Assembly: GCF_900104525.1 (NCBI RefSeq)
Contig: NZ_LT629711.1
Coordinates: 2,976,001 to 3,040,000, forward strand
DNA length: 64,000 bases
Reading direction: 5' to 3'
DNA from: Pedococcus dokdonensis
GTDB lineage: Bacteria > Actinomycetota > Actinomycetes > Actinomycetales > Dermatophilaceae
Position numbers and translations under genes: made by a program. Under the pieces are notes generated by a model that ran no database searches, had not been told where the DNA came from, and worked only from the letters and a program-made list of their open reading frames with translations. Positions 40,688-48,163 of this stretch are shown piece after piece; the stretch's first letter is position 1; each line of letters starts with the position of its first letter.

Positions 40688-42208
40688 ATGGCGGTCGTCG
40701 CGACGGCGGGACACGTCGACCACGGCAAGTCCACCCTGGTGCGGCTGCTCACCGGGCAGGAGCCGGACCGGTGGGCCGAGGAGCGGCGACGCGGGCTGAC
40801 CATCGACCTCGGCTACGCATGGACCGACATCGACGGCCGCCGGGTGAGCCTGGTCGACGTGCCCGGTCACGAGCACTTCACGGGCAACATGCTGGCCGGG
40901 CTCGGTCCGGTCCACGCGGTGCTCTTCGTCGTCGCGGCCGACGACGGGTGGTCGGCGCAGTCCCGCGAACACGCTCGCGCCATCGCCGCCCTCGGCATCC
41001 GGCACGTGCTGCTGGTGGTGACGCGGTGTGATCTCGCGCCGGGTGAGCCCGCGCGCACCGAGTCGCTCGCCGAGCTGGGACGGCTCGGCATCCCGGTGGC
41101 GGAGAGCGTGCTGGTGTCGGGCGCGACCGGCGCCGGGATCCCCGAGCTCCGGGTCGCCCTCGGCCGTCTCGCCGCCGCAGCGTCGCCATCTCATGCAAAA
41201 GGCGAGTTAGCGCCGGCGGACGAGGGGGACTCCCCCGGAGTGCGCCTGTGGGTGGACCGGTCGTTCACCGTCCGGGGTGCGGGCACGGTGGCGACCGGCA
41301 CCCTCGCGGCGGGGCGGATCGCGGTGGGTGACCAGCTGTTGCTGGCCGGGAGACCCGTGACCGTCCGTGGCCTGCAGACCTGCGGTGCCGAGGTGCCCGA
41401 GGTCGTCGGTCCGGCCCGCGTGGCGGTCAACCTGCGGGGTGTCGAGGTCAAGGAGGTCGGGCGCGGCACCGCCCTGACCGGACTCGGTTGGCCGACCCAC
41501 CCTGCGGTGCTGGACATCGAGCTGCGGCGACTGGACGCAACGACCGCGACCGGGCAGCACCGGCTTCCGCGGCAGCTCACCCTGCACGCCGGGACCGCTG
41601 CGGTGCCGGTCCGCACCCAGCAGCTCGGCGACGGGGCGGTGCGGCTCCGCCTCGCCCACCCCCTCGCCGTGGTCGTCGGTGACCGGGCGGTGCTGCGTGA
41701 CCCGGGACGGCACGAGGTCGTCGGTGGGGTCGCGGTCCGGGCCGTGGACCCACCCACCCGCCGGCCGGTGCGGCGCGACCGCGCCGACCACGCGGCATAC
41801 CCGGGGCTGGTCAGCGCACCGCAGTGGCGAGCCGGCACGCAGGAGCAGGCAGGGGTGGAGGATCCATCGGCCGGGGTGCGGTCGCTGCTCGCCTGGCTGG
41901 GCGAGCACCCGCTGCAGGCGCCGTCGCGCGCGGACCTCGACGGCTGGGCGGTCACCCCCGCCGACCTCGCCGCGGCCGCGGGCCGGGGTGCGGTGCTGCG
42001 GCTGGGGGGCGTGCTGCTCGGCGGCGACGCCCTCGCACGCGCCGAGGGCGTGGTGCGGGGGCTGCCCCAGCCGTTCGGCGTCGGGGACGCCGCCCGGGCG
42101 ATGGGGACCTCGCGCCGGGTCGCCGTGCCGCTGCTCGAACGGCTCGACGCATCCTTGGTGACCCGTCGGCTCGCCGACGGCACCCGCGAGGTCCGCGAGC
42201 GCGGGTGA
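40688..42208 (+). CDS. selB: selenocysteine-specific elongation factor SelB
   Basis: GTPase that delivers Sec-tRNA to UGA codons at a SECIS hairpin. The 506-residue protein has G1 GHVDHGKST, G2 in GLTIDLGY, G3 DVPGHEHF, and a G4 reading VTRCD instead of the usual N/TKxD. Domains II and III start at about residue 185 (RLWVDRSFTVRGAGT). The C-terminal winged-helix part is shorter than in E. coli (614 residues). Residues about 165-176 (SPSHAKGELAPA region), the linker between domains I and II, are encoded by a word also present in the 53-bp repeats at 49.0-49.2 kb. Confidence 0.93.
   Translation: MAVVATAGHVDHGKSTLVRLLTGQEPDRWAEERRRGLTIDLGYAWTDIDGRRVSLVDVPGHEHFTGNMLAGLGPVHAVLFVVAADDGWSAQSREHARAIAALGIRHVLLVVTRCDLAPGEPARTESLAELGRLGIPVAESVLVSGATGAGIPELRVALGRLAAAASPSHAKGELAPADEGDSPGVRLWVDRSFTVRGAGTVATGTLAAGRIAVGDQLLLAGRPVTVRGLQTCGAEVPEVVGPARVAVNLRGVEVKEVGRGTALTGLGWPTHPAVLDIELRRLDATTATGQHRLPRQLTLHAGTAAVPVRTQQLGDGAVRLRLAHPLAVVVGDRAVLRDPGRHEVVGGVAVRAVDPPTRRPVRRDRADHAAYPGLVSAPQWRAGTQEQAGVEDPSAGVRSLLAWLGEHPLQAPSRADLDGWAVTPADLAAAAGRGAVLRLGGVLLGGDALARAEGVVRGLPQPFGVGDAARAMGTSRRVAVPLLERLDASLVTRRLADGTREVRERG
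41181..41215. repeat. dispersed repeat core within selB
   Basis: 35 bp including ATCTCATGCAAAAGGCGAGT match, with one mismatch, the reverse complement of the junction of the tandem repeats at 49126-49160. In selB it is translated in frame. Confidence 0.75.
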
Positions 42209-42222
42209 GGCCGTGCCGCCTC

Positions 42223-43773
42223 TCAGGTCGAGATCGTGCCGCCCTCGAAGGTGCAGGTCAGTCCGCCCCCCGAGGCCACCGTGTCGGTGATCGGGTAGCC
42301 GTAGCGGCCGGTGGCGCCGCCCTGGGACTTCCACTCCGACAGGACCGCGCCGTGGACCCGCCGCGGGGTGCCCGACCCCAGCGCCCAGAGCTCGCCGCGC
42401 TGGAAGAACTGGGCAAGTCCGCGGGGCTCCGTGTGGCTCGGCCCGGTCGGGTACCCGAGCACGCCGGACTCGCGACCGGAGTCGACCCACGGCACGTACA
42501 TCGGCGCGGGCACCGCCTCGGTCTTGACCGGCCCGCCGGTGATCGCGCCGTTCTGGAAGAGCTGGATCCACCCGTCCGACACCGCCTGCTGCGGGCCCGT
42601 GGGATAGCCGAGCGGGCCACGGTCGCGGGACAGCAGGTTCCACTTCCAGTAGCTGGCGCCCGAGACGACCTGGGTGGTCGTCGACGGGGCGTCGGCGATG
42701 GCGCCCTTCTGGAACAGCTGGTACCAGCCACCCTGCGCGCCGGTCGTGTAGGGCCCGGTCGGGTAGCCGAGGATCCCGCGTTCGCGGCCGTTGGCGTTCC
42801 ACACCGTCCAGCGGTAGCCCCAGACGGTCTGGGTCGCCGTGCTCGTGGAGTCGCAGATCGCGCCGCCCTCGAAGGTCTGCACCCAGCCGCCACCCACGGA
42901 GGCGACCTTGTCGGCAGTGGCGTACCCGAGCCGCGAGCCGAGCGGGCCGCCGTTCTGCGCGTAGATCCCCCGGACGAACTCGGTCATGGCCACCGCGCCG
43001 TAGGACGCCGTGTAGTAGATGACGCCGCCCTGGAAGAGCACGTAGCGGCCGCGGCCGTCGCCGACGTAGCTGACCGGCCCCTTCGAGGCCTTGAGGTAGG
43101 ACGCCTGCTCACCCATCGCGTGGTACTTCTGCGTGATCGGCTCCCAGCGCGGCAGGCTCGGGGCGCTGTGCTCGCTGGTGCGGTTGTCGGACAGCGAGGC
43201 CGTCGTGCAGTTCGCGTACTTGTACGGCGGCACGCAGCTGACGACCCGGCAGTGCACGCCGCCGGAGCACTTCACGTGGGTGTTGCACTGGCCGTAGCGG
43301 AACGCGTTGCAGCAGACCCGGCGCTGGTCGCAGGTCGCGGACGAGCCGGTGCCGCAGGAGCAGCTCCAGCACTTCGAGTCGCAGATGCCGTCGCTGCAGC
43401 CGCTGGTGCACTTCGAGCAGCTGGCGTTGCAGTCGACGATGTAGCGGTAGCCGCCGCCGCACCAGGACGAGTCGGCGGCCTTCCACCAGCCTGCGGCGAA
43501 GCTGCCCGGGGGGCAGGTGTTGACGCCCTTGTTGACCGTGGAGCAGAACACCGTCCAGCCGCTCGCAGCCGTGTTGCCCGGCCCACAGATGGTGGCGTAT
43601 GCCGCGACCGGAGTGAGCGCGTACTCCTTCGGCTTGGTGGCCAGCGCGGTCGCGGCCACCGTGGCGCCGACGAGGACGTCGCGGCGCGAGACCGGCCGCA
43701 ACCGGCGTGACAGGGCAGAGACGAAGCCCGCCATCCCGCCGGGACCGGCGTTGAGGTCTTCGAGGGTGCTCAC
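42223..43773 (-). CDS. Tat-exported MauA-like cysteine-rich protein with LGFP repeats
   Basis: 516 residues. Residues 29-45 form a twin-arginine signal (SRRDVLVGATVAATALA). Residues 63-189 hold 20 cysteines; NTCPPGSFAAGWWKAADSSW followed by CGGGYRYIVDC resembles the methylamine dehydrogenase light chain (MauA: TNCPPG ... W ... SC ... YLIAYRDCC), which bears a tryptophan tryptophylquinone and six disulfides. Candidate cofactor tryptophans are W96/W97, W104 and W136, but none can be assigned. Residues 216-516 are about six LGFP-type repeats (GILGYPTGP, GPLGYPTGP, GVLGYPTGP), which bind actinobacterial cell wall. GTG start has GGAGG 6 nt upstream and overlaps the preceding stop (GTGA). Last gene of the Mau-like operon. 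Family resemblance is my own reading; activity unknown. Confidence 0.75.
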   Translation of the reverse strand: MSTLEDLNAGPGGMAGFVSALSRRLRPVSRRDVLVGATVAATALATKPKEYALTPVAAYATICGPGNTAASGWTVFCSTVNKGVNTCPPGSFAAGWWKAADSSWCGGGYRYIVDCNASCSKCTSGCSDGICDSKCWSCSCGTGSSATCDQRRVCCNAFRYGQCNTHVKCSGGVHCRVVSCVPPYKYANCTTASLSDNRTSEHSAPSLPRWEPITQKYHAMGEQASYLKASKGPVSYVGDGRGRYVLFQGGVIYYTASYGAVAMTEFVRGIYAQNGGPLGSRLGYATADKVASVGGGWVQTFEGGAICDSTSTATQTVWGYRWTVWNANGRERGILGYPTGPYTTGAQGGWYQLFQKGAIADAPSTTTQVVSGASYWKWNLLSRDRGPLGYPTGPQQAVSDGWIQLFQNGAITGGPVKTEAVPAPMYVPWVDSGRESGVLGYPTGPSHTEPRGLAQFFQRGELWALGSGTPRRVHGAVLSEWKSQGGATGRYGYPITDTVASGGGLTCTFEGGTIST

Positions 43774-44342
43774 GGTCGTCCTCCCTGGCGGGCCAGGGTG
43801 GCCCGGTCGGTGATCCGGATCGTCGAGACGAGGGCGGCCGCCCGCGGCACCGAGGCCATCCGGCGGGCATGGCTGCCGACGACGGTGAAGAGGCAGAACG
43901 CCCGGCCGCCGGAGCTGAAGAAGTGCTGCGAGGCGCTGAGCCCGGGCAGGGGGCGCTGCAACCGGTTCGGCCCGAACTGCGACGGCGCCAGCCGCGGCAG
44001 TCCCTGCTTCTCGAACAGGCCTTGGTCGGCGATCTCGGCGCCGTAGTCGATGAGTGCCACGAAGACGTCGTCCGGGCCGAGCAGGTCGACCACGTTGCTG
44101 CCGAAGTCACCCCGGTCGGCCGGCATCGGGCGGGTGCAGGCGTGCAGCACCGGGCGGGTCACGTCAGCGTCGTCGGCGTCGTTGGCGTCGAGGCGTTGCG
44201 GGCCCGAGCCCGCCGGATCGGGCGTGCCGGGGACGGCCTGGCGGCGCACCCCGGGTGCATCGGGCTCGGCACCGGGGCGGCGGGTGACCGCCACGTGCCA
44301 GCCCGCCGGTGCGTCGGCCCGAAGCCCGAAGTGCTCAGCCAC
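43770..44342 (-). CDS. unknown protein in the Mau-like operon
   Basis: 190 residues from GTG at 44342 (GGGAG 9 nt upstream; TTG at 44351 is less likely). No signal peptide or membrane segment. Visible stretches are PVLHACTRPMPADRGDF, NVVDLLGPDDVFVALIDYG and AFCLFTVVGSHARRMASVP; two cysteines. The beta-rich C-terminal half might be a small cytoplasmic domain, perhaps a dedicated chaperone for the Tat substrate encoded next, but no family is recognised. Its stop overlaps the start of the MauA-like gene by 4 bp, so synthesis of the two is coupled. Confidence 0.7.
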   Translation of the reverse strand: MAEHFGLRADAPAGWHVAVTRRPGAEPDAPGVRRQAVPGTPDPAGSGPQRLDANDADDADVTRPVLHACTRPMPADRGDFGSNVVDLLGPDDVFVALIDYGAEIADQGLFEKQGLPRLAPSQFGPNRLQRPLPGLSASQHFFSSGGRAFCLFTVVGSHARRMASVPRAAALVSTIRITDRATLARQGGRP

Positions 44343-44360
44343 TGCTCTCAACTCCCGAAC

Positions 44361-44957
44361 TCAACTCCACCAGGCGGCCACCAGCACGATCGCGGCCGCT
44401 CCTCCCAGAGCCACCTTAGCCACGGTTCCTGCCGGATTTGCCCATCTTTCGACCCGGATGAAGACCCGGTGCAGGTCGTCCCGGTCCGTGACACCCGCCA
44501 TCAGCAGCGACGGCAGCGCCCGCACCAGCCCGAAGGTCGCCCCGATCGCCAGCCCCGCGCCGACCTGGCCGGACAGCGCGGCCAGGAGCACGGCGGCATA
44601 CGTGGTCGTGCTGGTGATGATGGTGACCAGGCCGAACCCGAGCTGCGCCCCGAACCCCACGCCGTAGACCCAGCCGCGGTAGCGGGTCAGCCACTGCTCG
44701 TCGACCTGGCGCCGCCACGACGGCACCGAGCGCTGGTTGCGCAGGTCGACGACGAGACCGATGACCAGCAGCGCCGCCACCGCGACGAGGGTCCAGCGCG
44801 AACCGCGCGCCTCGTCGGGGACGAGCGAGCCGAGCAGGGCGGCGAGGCCGCCGACCGCCAGCCCACCGGCCAGCGAGCCGAGCAGGTATGCGGTGGTGGT
44901 CAGCCACCACCGGGAGTTGCGGGCCCGCTCGCCGAGCGGGCTGATGCTCGAGAGCAT
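44361..44957 (-). CDS. MauF-like polytopic membrane protein
   Basis: 198 residues with about five to six membrane segments, including LTTTAYLLGSLAGGLAVGGL, LVAVAALLVIGLVVDL, YGVGFGAQLGFGLVTIITST and TVAKVALGGAAAIVLVAAWW. It opens SSISPLGERARNSRWW, a pattern reminiscent of MauF of methylamine utilisation clusters. A broader CcdA/DsbD-like exporter or electron carrier is an alternative; no cysteine pair is seen, so it is unlikely to carry thiol electrons itself. Located 18 bp upstream of the unknown gene. Confidence 0.65.
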   Translation of the reverse strand: MLSSISPLGERARNSRWWLTTTAYLLGSLAGGLAVGGLAALLGSLVPDEARGSRWTLVAVAALLVIGLVVDLRNQRSVPSWRRQVDEQWLTRYRGWVYGVGFGAQLGFGLVTIITSTTTYAAVLLAALSGQVGAGLAIGATFGLVRALPSLLMAGVTDRDDLHRVFIRVERWANPAGTVAKVALGGAAAIVLVAAWWS

Positions 44958-44966
44958 CGACTCGCC

Positions 44967-45047
44967 TCAAGGCGACCAGGTCGCCCGGACCGCGGCGACC
45001 GCGGCCATCGGGAGACCCAGGGCGAGGGCGAGCGCGACGACCGACAC
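44967..45047 (-). CDS. possible 26-residue hydrophobic micropeptide
   Basis: A short reading frame of 26 residues starting GTG at 45047, one base after the MauD-like stop and ending 9 bp before the MauF-like start. It encodes a single hydrophobic segment (VALALALGLPMAAVAAV) with a WSP end. The tight fit in the operon supports it; the lack of a clear ribosome site argues against. Confidence 0.3.
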   Translation of the reverse strand: MSVVALALALGLPMAAVAAVRATWSP

Positions 45048-45048
45048 C

Positions 45049-45942
45049 TCAGTGCTCGTGGGTGTGCTCGTGGGTGTGGTCGTGCTCGTGGGTGTGGTCG
45101 TGCTGGTGGTCGTGTGGGTGCTCGTGCTCCGGCGCTCCGTCCCCGGGCGGGGGCTCGGCGTCCGGGGCGCGGTAGAGGCTCGGGTCGCCCGGCCGCACCC
45201 CCGACGCGAGCAGCTCGGCGTCGATCCGCGAGAGGTTGTCGCGACCGCCGTCACCCAGCGCCTCCCCCACGAGCAGGCCGGGGCCGCTGCGGCCGGCCGC
45301 GGCGCGGGCGTCCGCGCTGTCCGCGACGCCCTGGGCCATCAGCCCACGGACCTGCTCCCAGGTGGTTGCCGAGCCCTCACCGGTGACGACCCCGTCCTCG
45401 ACGTAGACGAAGTAGGGGGACCCGGGGATGTCGTAGTCGACCCACGCCGCCGACGACTGCACCACGTCACGGTCGCCGGCCAGGGCGCGCAGGGTCGAGG
45501 GCGACTCCTCGGCGGAGCCCTTGGCGATGACGTGCAACGTCCCGTCACCCGGCACGTCGACCGGACCGCGGAACTCGTCCCAGAAGGTCTGGCACACCGA
45601 GCAGCCGCTGGTGAGGAACGCCAGCAGGGTGCGGGTGCCGGGGGTGGTCACGCTGACCTGCTGCTCGACCCGGTCGAGGTCGGTGCCGACGATGTCGTGG
45701 GCGGTGGTCGAGTCCTTGCGGCTGGCTTGCACGACCCCGGTCTCGAGCTCCACCGGCACCGGCCCGGGCTTGCCTCCGGTGGTGGCCAAAGTGACGCCGG
45801 TGCCGGCGTCCTTCTCGAGCTCGAGTCCCGCGCCGAGCTCGTGCAGCGCCTTGAGGATCAGGGCGTGGCTGCGCAACAGCCCGAGCACGAGCACCCCGAG
45901 CAGCGCGATGGCCACCCCCTCGGCGATCACGACGGCAGTCAT
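45049..45942 (-). CDS. MauD-like membrane-tethered thiol redox protein with His-rich tail
   Basis: 297 residues: one N-terminal membrane anchor (VIAEGVAIALLGVLVLGLL), then an exported thioredoxin-like domain with FLTSGCSVCQTFWDEF (CxxC) and cis-Pro region DIPGSPYFVYVEDG. MauD is the thioredoxin-like protein needed for disulfide formation in the MADH light chain. The C-terminal 27 residues are almost only His, Glu, Asp, Thr and Pro (alternating HEH/HDH/HTH), a probable metal-binding tail not typical of MauD. ATG at 45942 is 8 bp after the MauE-like stop. Confidence 0.78.
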   Translation of the reverse strand: MTAVVIAEGVAIALLGVLVLGLLRSHALILKALHELGAGLELEKDAGTGVTLATTGGKPGPVPVELETGVVQASRKDSTTAHDIVGTDLDRVEQQVSVTTPGTRTLLAFLTSGCSVCQTFWDEFRGPVDVPGDGTLHVIAKGSAEESPSTLRALAGDRDVVQSSAAWVDYDIPGSPYFVYVEDGVVTGEGSATTWEQVRGLMAQGVADSADARAAAGRSGPGLLVGEALGDGGRDNLSRIDAELLASGVRPGDPSLYRAPDAEPPPGDGAPEHEHPHDHQHDHTHEHDHTHEHTHEH

Positions 45943-45950
45943 CAGGTGGG

Positions 45951-46490
45951 TCAGCCCTTCGGGTCCGGTGCGGAGGTGGTGCGGATCGCGGCGGGCGAGG
46001 TCGTCGGCAGCACGGCCATCACCTGCCAGGCGAGGAAGCCGATGACGACGGCGAGACCCGTCGTCGTGACGGTCGTGGCGTCGACGTCGCGCCAGGCCGA
46101 GGTGGGCGGGTCGAGCGCCACGCCAACCGCGGTGAGCGCGGCCAGCGCGGTGAGCCCGAGGTGGGTGCGGGTCGCCGGGGTGTCCGGCTTGCCGAAGCAG
46201 CCGCACGAGCCGAGCACCCCGCCGCGCCTCAGCACGCGGGCCACGAACGCCGTGAAGCCGAGGTATGCCGCGGCGACCAGCCCCGCGGCATACCGGCCGG
46301 GGGCGAGCAGGGCCCAGACGCCGAGGGCGACCTCGACGACCGCGAACGCGCGGACCAGCTGACGGTGCACCGGCAGGCCAGCCGCGCGCAGCGCACGCAC
46401 CAGCGGCAGCGGGTCGAGGACCTTGGGCACCCCGGCCACGACGAGCAGCCCCGCCGCGGCGAGGAACGGTCCTGCTGCCAGGTCCCACAT
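45951..46490 (-). CDS. MauE/DoxX-like redox membrane protein
   Basis: 179 residues with four to five membrane segments (FLAAAGLLVVAGVPKVLDPL, FAVVEVALGVWALLAPG, AAGLVAAAYLGFTAF, LGLTALAALTAVGVAL). After the third helix is GVLGSCGCFGKPDTPATRTH, the CxC motif typical of MauE-type proteins that pass electrons to or from disulfide enzymes. First gene of the five-gene operon. ATG at 46490 is chosen; the region upstream contains the palindrome TTGCCGGCAA (46540-46549), a possible operator. Confidence 0.82.
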   Translation of the reverse strand: MWDLAAGPFLAAAGLLVVAGVPKVLDPLPLVRALRAAGLPVHRQLVRAFAVVEVALGVWALLAPGRYAAGLVAAAYLGFTAFVARVLRRGGVLGSCGCFGKPDTPATRTHLGLTALAALTAVGVALDPPTSAWRDVDATTVTTTGLAVVIGFLAWQVMAVLPTTSPAAIRTTSAPDPKG

Positions 46491-46556
46491 AGGTGTCCCA
46501 CCGTAGTTGACCGACCGCCCCGCCCCCACCAAGGAAGCCTTGCCGGCAAACAAGAG

Positions 46557-46592
46557 TCAGTGGTGGACAGGATGCAACCTGTCCACCACTGA
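46557..46592 (-). terminator. hairpin terminator upstream of the Mau-like operon
   Basis: TCAGTGGTGGACAGG and its perfect complement form a 15-bp stem with a 6-nt loop. It sits 42 nt after the stop of the minus-strand gene at 46635 and before the MauE-like gene, separating the two transcripts. Confidence 0.72.
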
Positions 46593-46634
46593 GCAACGTG
46601 CGCGAGCAGGGGTGCGTTCAGCTCGACGTCGGAG

Positions 46635-47447
46635 TCAGTCGACCTTGTCGGCCACGTCCTGCGCGGCGTCCTCGGCCCCGTCGGCGGCGTGCTTGCCCTT
46701 GGCGGTCACCTTGTCCTTGGCGTCGGACGCGGCCTCGGTGGCCATGTCCTTGGCCTCCGACGCCTTGTCCTTCACGGTCTCGGCGGCGCTGCTGGCCTTG
46801 TCCTTGGCGGCGTCGGCGAGGTTGGCGACCTTGCTGGTGCTGGAGTCGCGTCCGGTCGTCGGTGCCGTGTAGGGGTCGTCGAGCGGGGTGGCCCACGGGT
46901 CCTCGCGCGGCGCGGACTTGCGGAACGCCGCGACTCCGGCGGCCACCGCAGCGGCGATGCCGAGGACCAGGAAGATCCGGCCCTTGCGACGACGCGGCTT
47001 GGCCACGGAGTCACCCTTGAGCACCGAGAACGCGTCCGCGGACCGGTCGGCGGTCTTCGAGGCGGTGTCCTCGGCAGCGGTCTTGGCGGCGGCCGACGCG
47101 GCGGCGACGGCCGCGATCGCCTCGGCGACCTTGGGCAGCAGCGAGTCGACGATGGTGTCGCGGGCGGTGTCGACCTTGGGGGCCAGGCCCTCGACGGCGC
47201 CCTGCAGCTTGGGGGCGGCGACCTCGATGCCGTGGTCGACGCGGGGCTTGGCCCACTCGCGGGCGGCCTCGATGCCGTGCTCGACGTGGGGCTTGCCCCA
47301 GTCCTTGGCCTGGACCGCGCGGTCGCGGGCCACCTCGGCCGCCGGGGCGACGCGGTCCTTCAACGTGGCGGCGTAGTCGGCCGCCGTCTGGGCGGAGCTC
47401 TGGACTGCCTCGGTGGCCTGCTCAGTCTTGGTCTTGGTGCGGAACAC
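46635..47447 (-). CDS. Ala/Lys-rich membrane protein with LEA/YtxH-like helices
   Basis: 270 residues, very rich in Ala, Lys, Asp and Glu. Amphipathic repeats in the first half (VEHGIEAAREWAKPRVDHGI), one membrane segment (GRIFLVLGIAAAVAAGVAAF) after a basic KPRRRKGR, then a tail of 11-residue-type helical repeats (AAETVKDKASEAKDMATEAA). It resembles YtxH or LEA-type stress proteins in composition only. The GTG at 47447 has GGAGG 4 nt upstream. Divergent from ppiA. Confidence 0.75.
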   Translation of the reverse strand: MFRTKTKTEQATEAVQSSAQTAADYAATLKDRVAPAAEVARDRAVQAKDWGKPHVEHGIEAAREWAKPRVDHGIEVAAPKLQGAVEGLAPKVDTARDTIVDSLLPKVAEAIAAVAAASAAAKTAAEDTASKTADRSADAFSVLKGDSVAKPRRRKGRIFLVLGIAAAVAAGVAAFRKSAPREDPWATPLDDPYTAPTTGRDSSTSKVANLADAAKDKASSAAETVKDKASEAKDMATEAASDAKDKVTAKGKHAADGAEDAAQDVADKVD

Positions 47448-47572
47448 CGTGCCTCCTGTGACTTGGCGTGGACGTCTTCTCCCTCCCCATCCTGCCTTGT
47501 TTCCGCTGGTGGGCAAGCCCGTGGGGTGCCTCGGAGCCATCTCGGGGGCGCCCGCATGGAAGGATGCCTCGC

Positions 47573-48091
47573 ATGGACGTCACCCTCAAGACCAACCACG
47601 GCGACATCAACGTCACGCTGTTCCCCGACCACGCCCCGAAGACCGTCAAGAACTTCGTCGGACTGGCCAAGGGTGAGCAGGAGTACCGCGACGACGCCGG
47701 CCGCTCCAACCCCACGCCGTTCTTCGACGGCCTGATCTTTCACCGCATCATCCCCGGGTTCATGATCCAGGGCGGGTGCCCGCTGGGGCAGGGCTTCGGC
47801 GGCCCCGGCTACACCTTCGACGACGAGATCAGCCCCGACAAGGACTTCACCAAGCCCTACATGCTCGCCATGGCGAACGCCGGCCAGCGGATGGGCAAGG
47901 GCACCAACGGCTCGCAGTTCTTCATCACCGTCGGCGCCACCACCTGGCTCCAGGGCAAGCACACGATCTTCGGTGAGGTGGCCGACGGCCCGAGCCGCGA
48001 GGTCGTCGACAAGATCGCCGCCGTGCGCACCGGTGCGAACGACAAGCCGGTCGAGGACGTTGTCATCGAGTCGGTCGTCGTCAACGACTGA
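47573..48091 (+). CDS. ppiA: peptidyl-prolyl cis-trans isomerase (cyclophilin A)
   Basis: Cyclophilin of 172 residues with FHRIIPGFMIQGGCP (catalytic arginine), NGSQFFITVGATTWLQGKH and FGEVADG; no signal peptide, so cytoplasmic. ATG at 47573 follows AAGGA by 8 nt; an in-frame ATG at 47564 is possible. It is the first gene of the stretch that resumes the mycobacterial order (ppiA-crgA). A strong terminator follows. Confidence 0.95.
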   Translation: MDVTLKTNHGDINVTLFPDHAPKTVKNFVGLAKGEQEYRDDAGRSNPTPFFDGLIFHRIIPGFMIQGGCPLGQGFGGPGYTFDDEISPDKDFTKPYMLAMANAGQRMGKGTNGSQFFITVGATTWLQGKHTIFGEVADGPSREVVDKIAAVRTGANDKPVEDVVIESVVVND

Positions 48092-48107
48092 CCCCAACCG
48101 TGCGGTT

Positions 48108-48147
48108 GTGTGCCTGAGCGCGGTCCCTGGACCGCGCTCAGGCACAC
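48108..48147 (+). terminator. ppiA terminator
   Basis: Perfect 19-bp inverted repeat starting GTGTGCCTGAGCGCGG with a 2-nt apex (effectively a 4-nt loop), 16 nt after the ppiA stop. Confidence 0.75.
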
Positions 48148-48163
48148 GACTCGGAGAGAGCCC

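Noticed and set aside
42223..46490. Complete methylamine dehydrogenase cluster
   Set aside because: No heavy chain (mauB), amicyanin (mauC) or mauG is present in the window, and the MauA-like protein carries extra cysteines and LGFP repeats.
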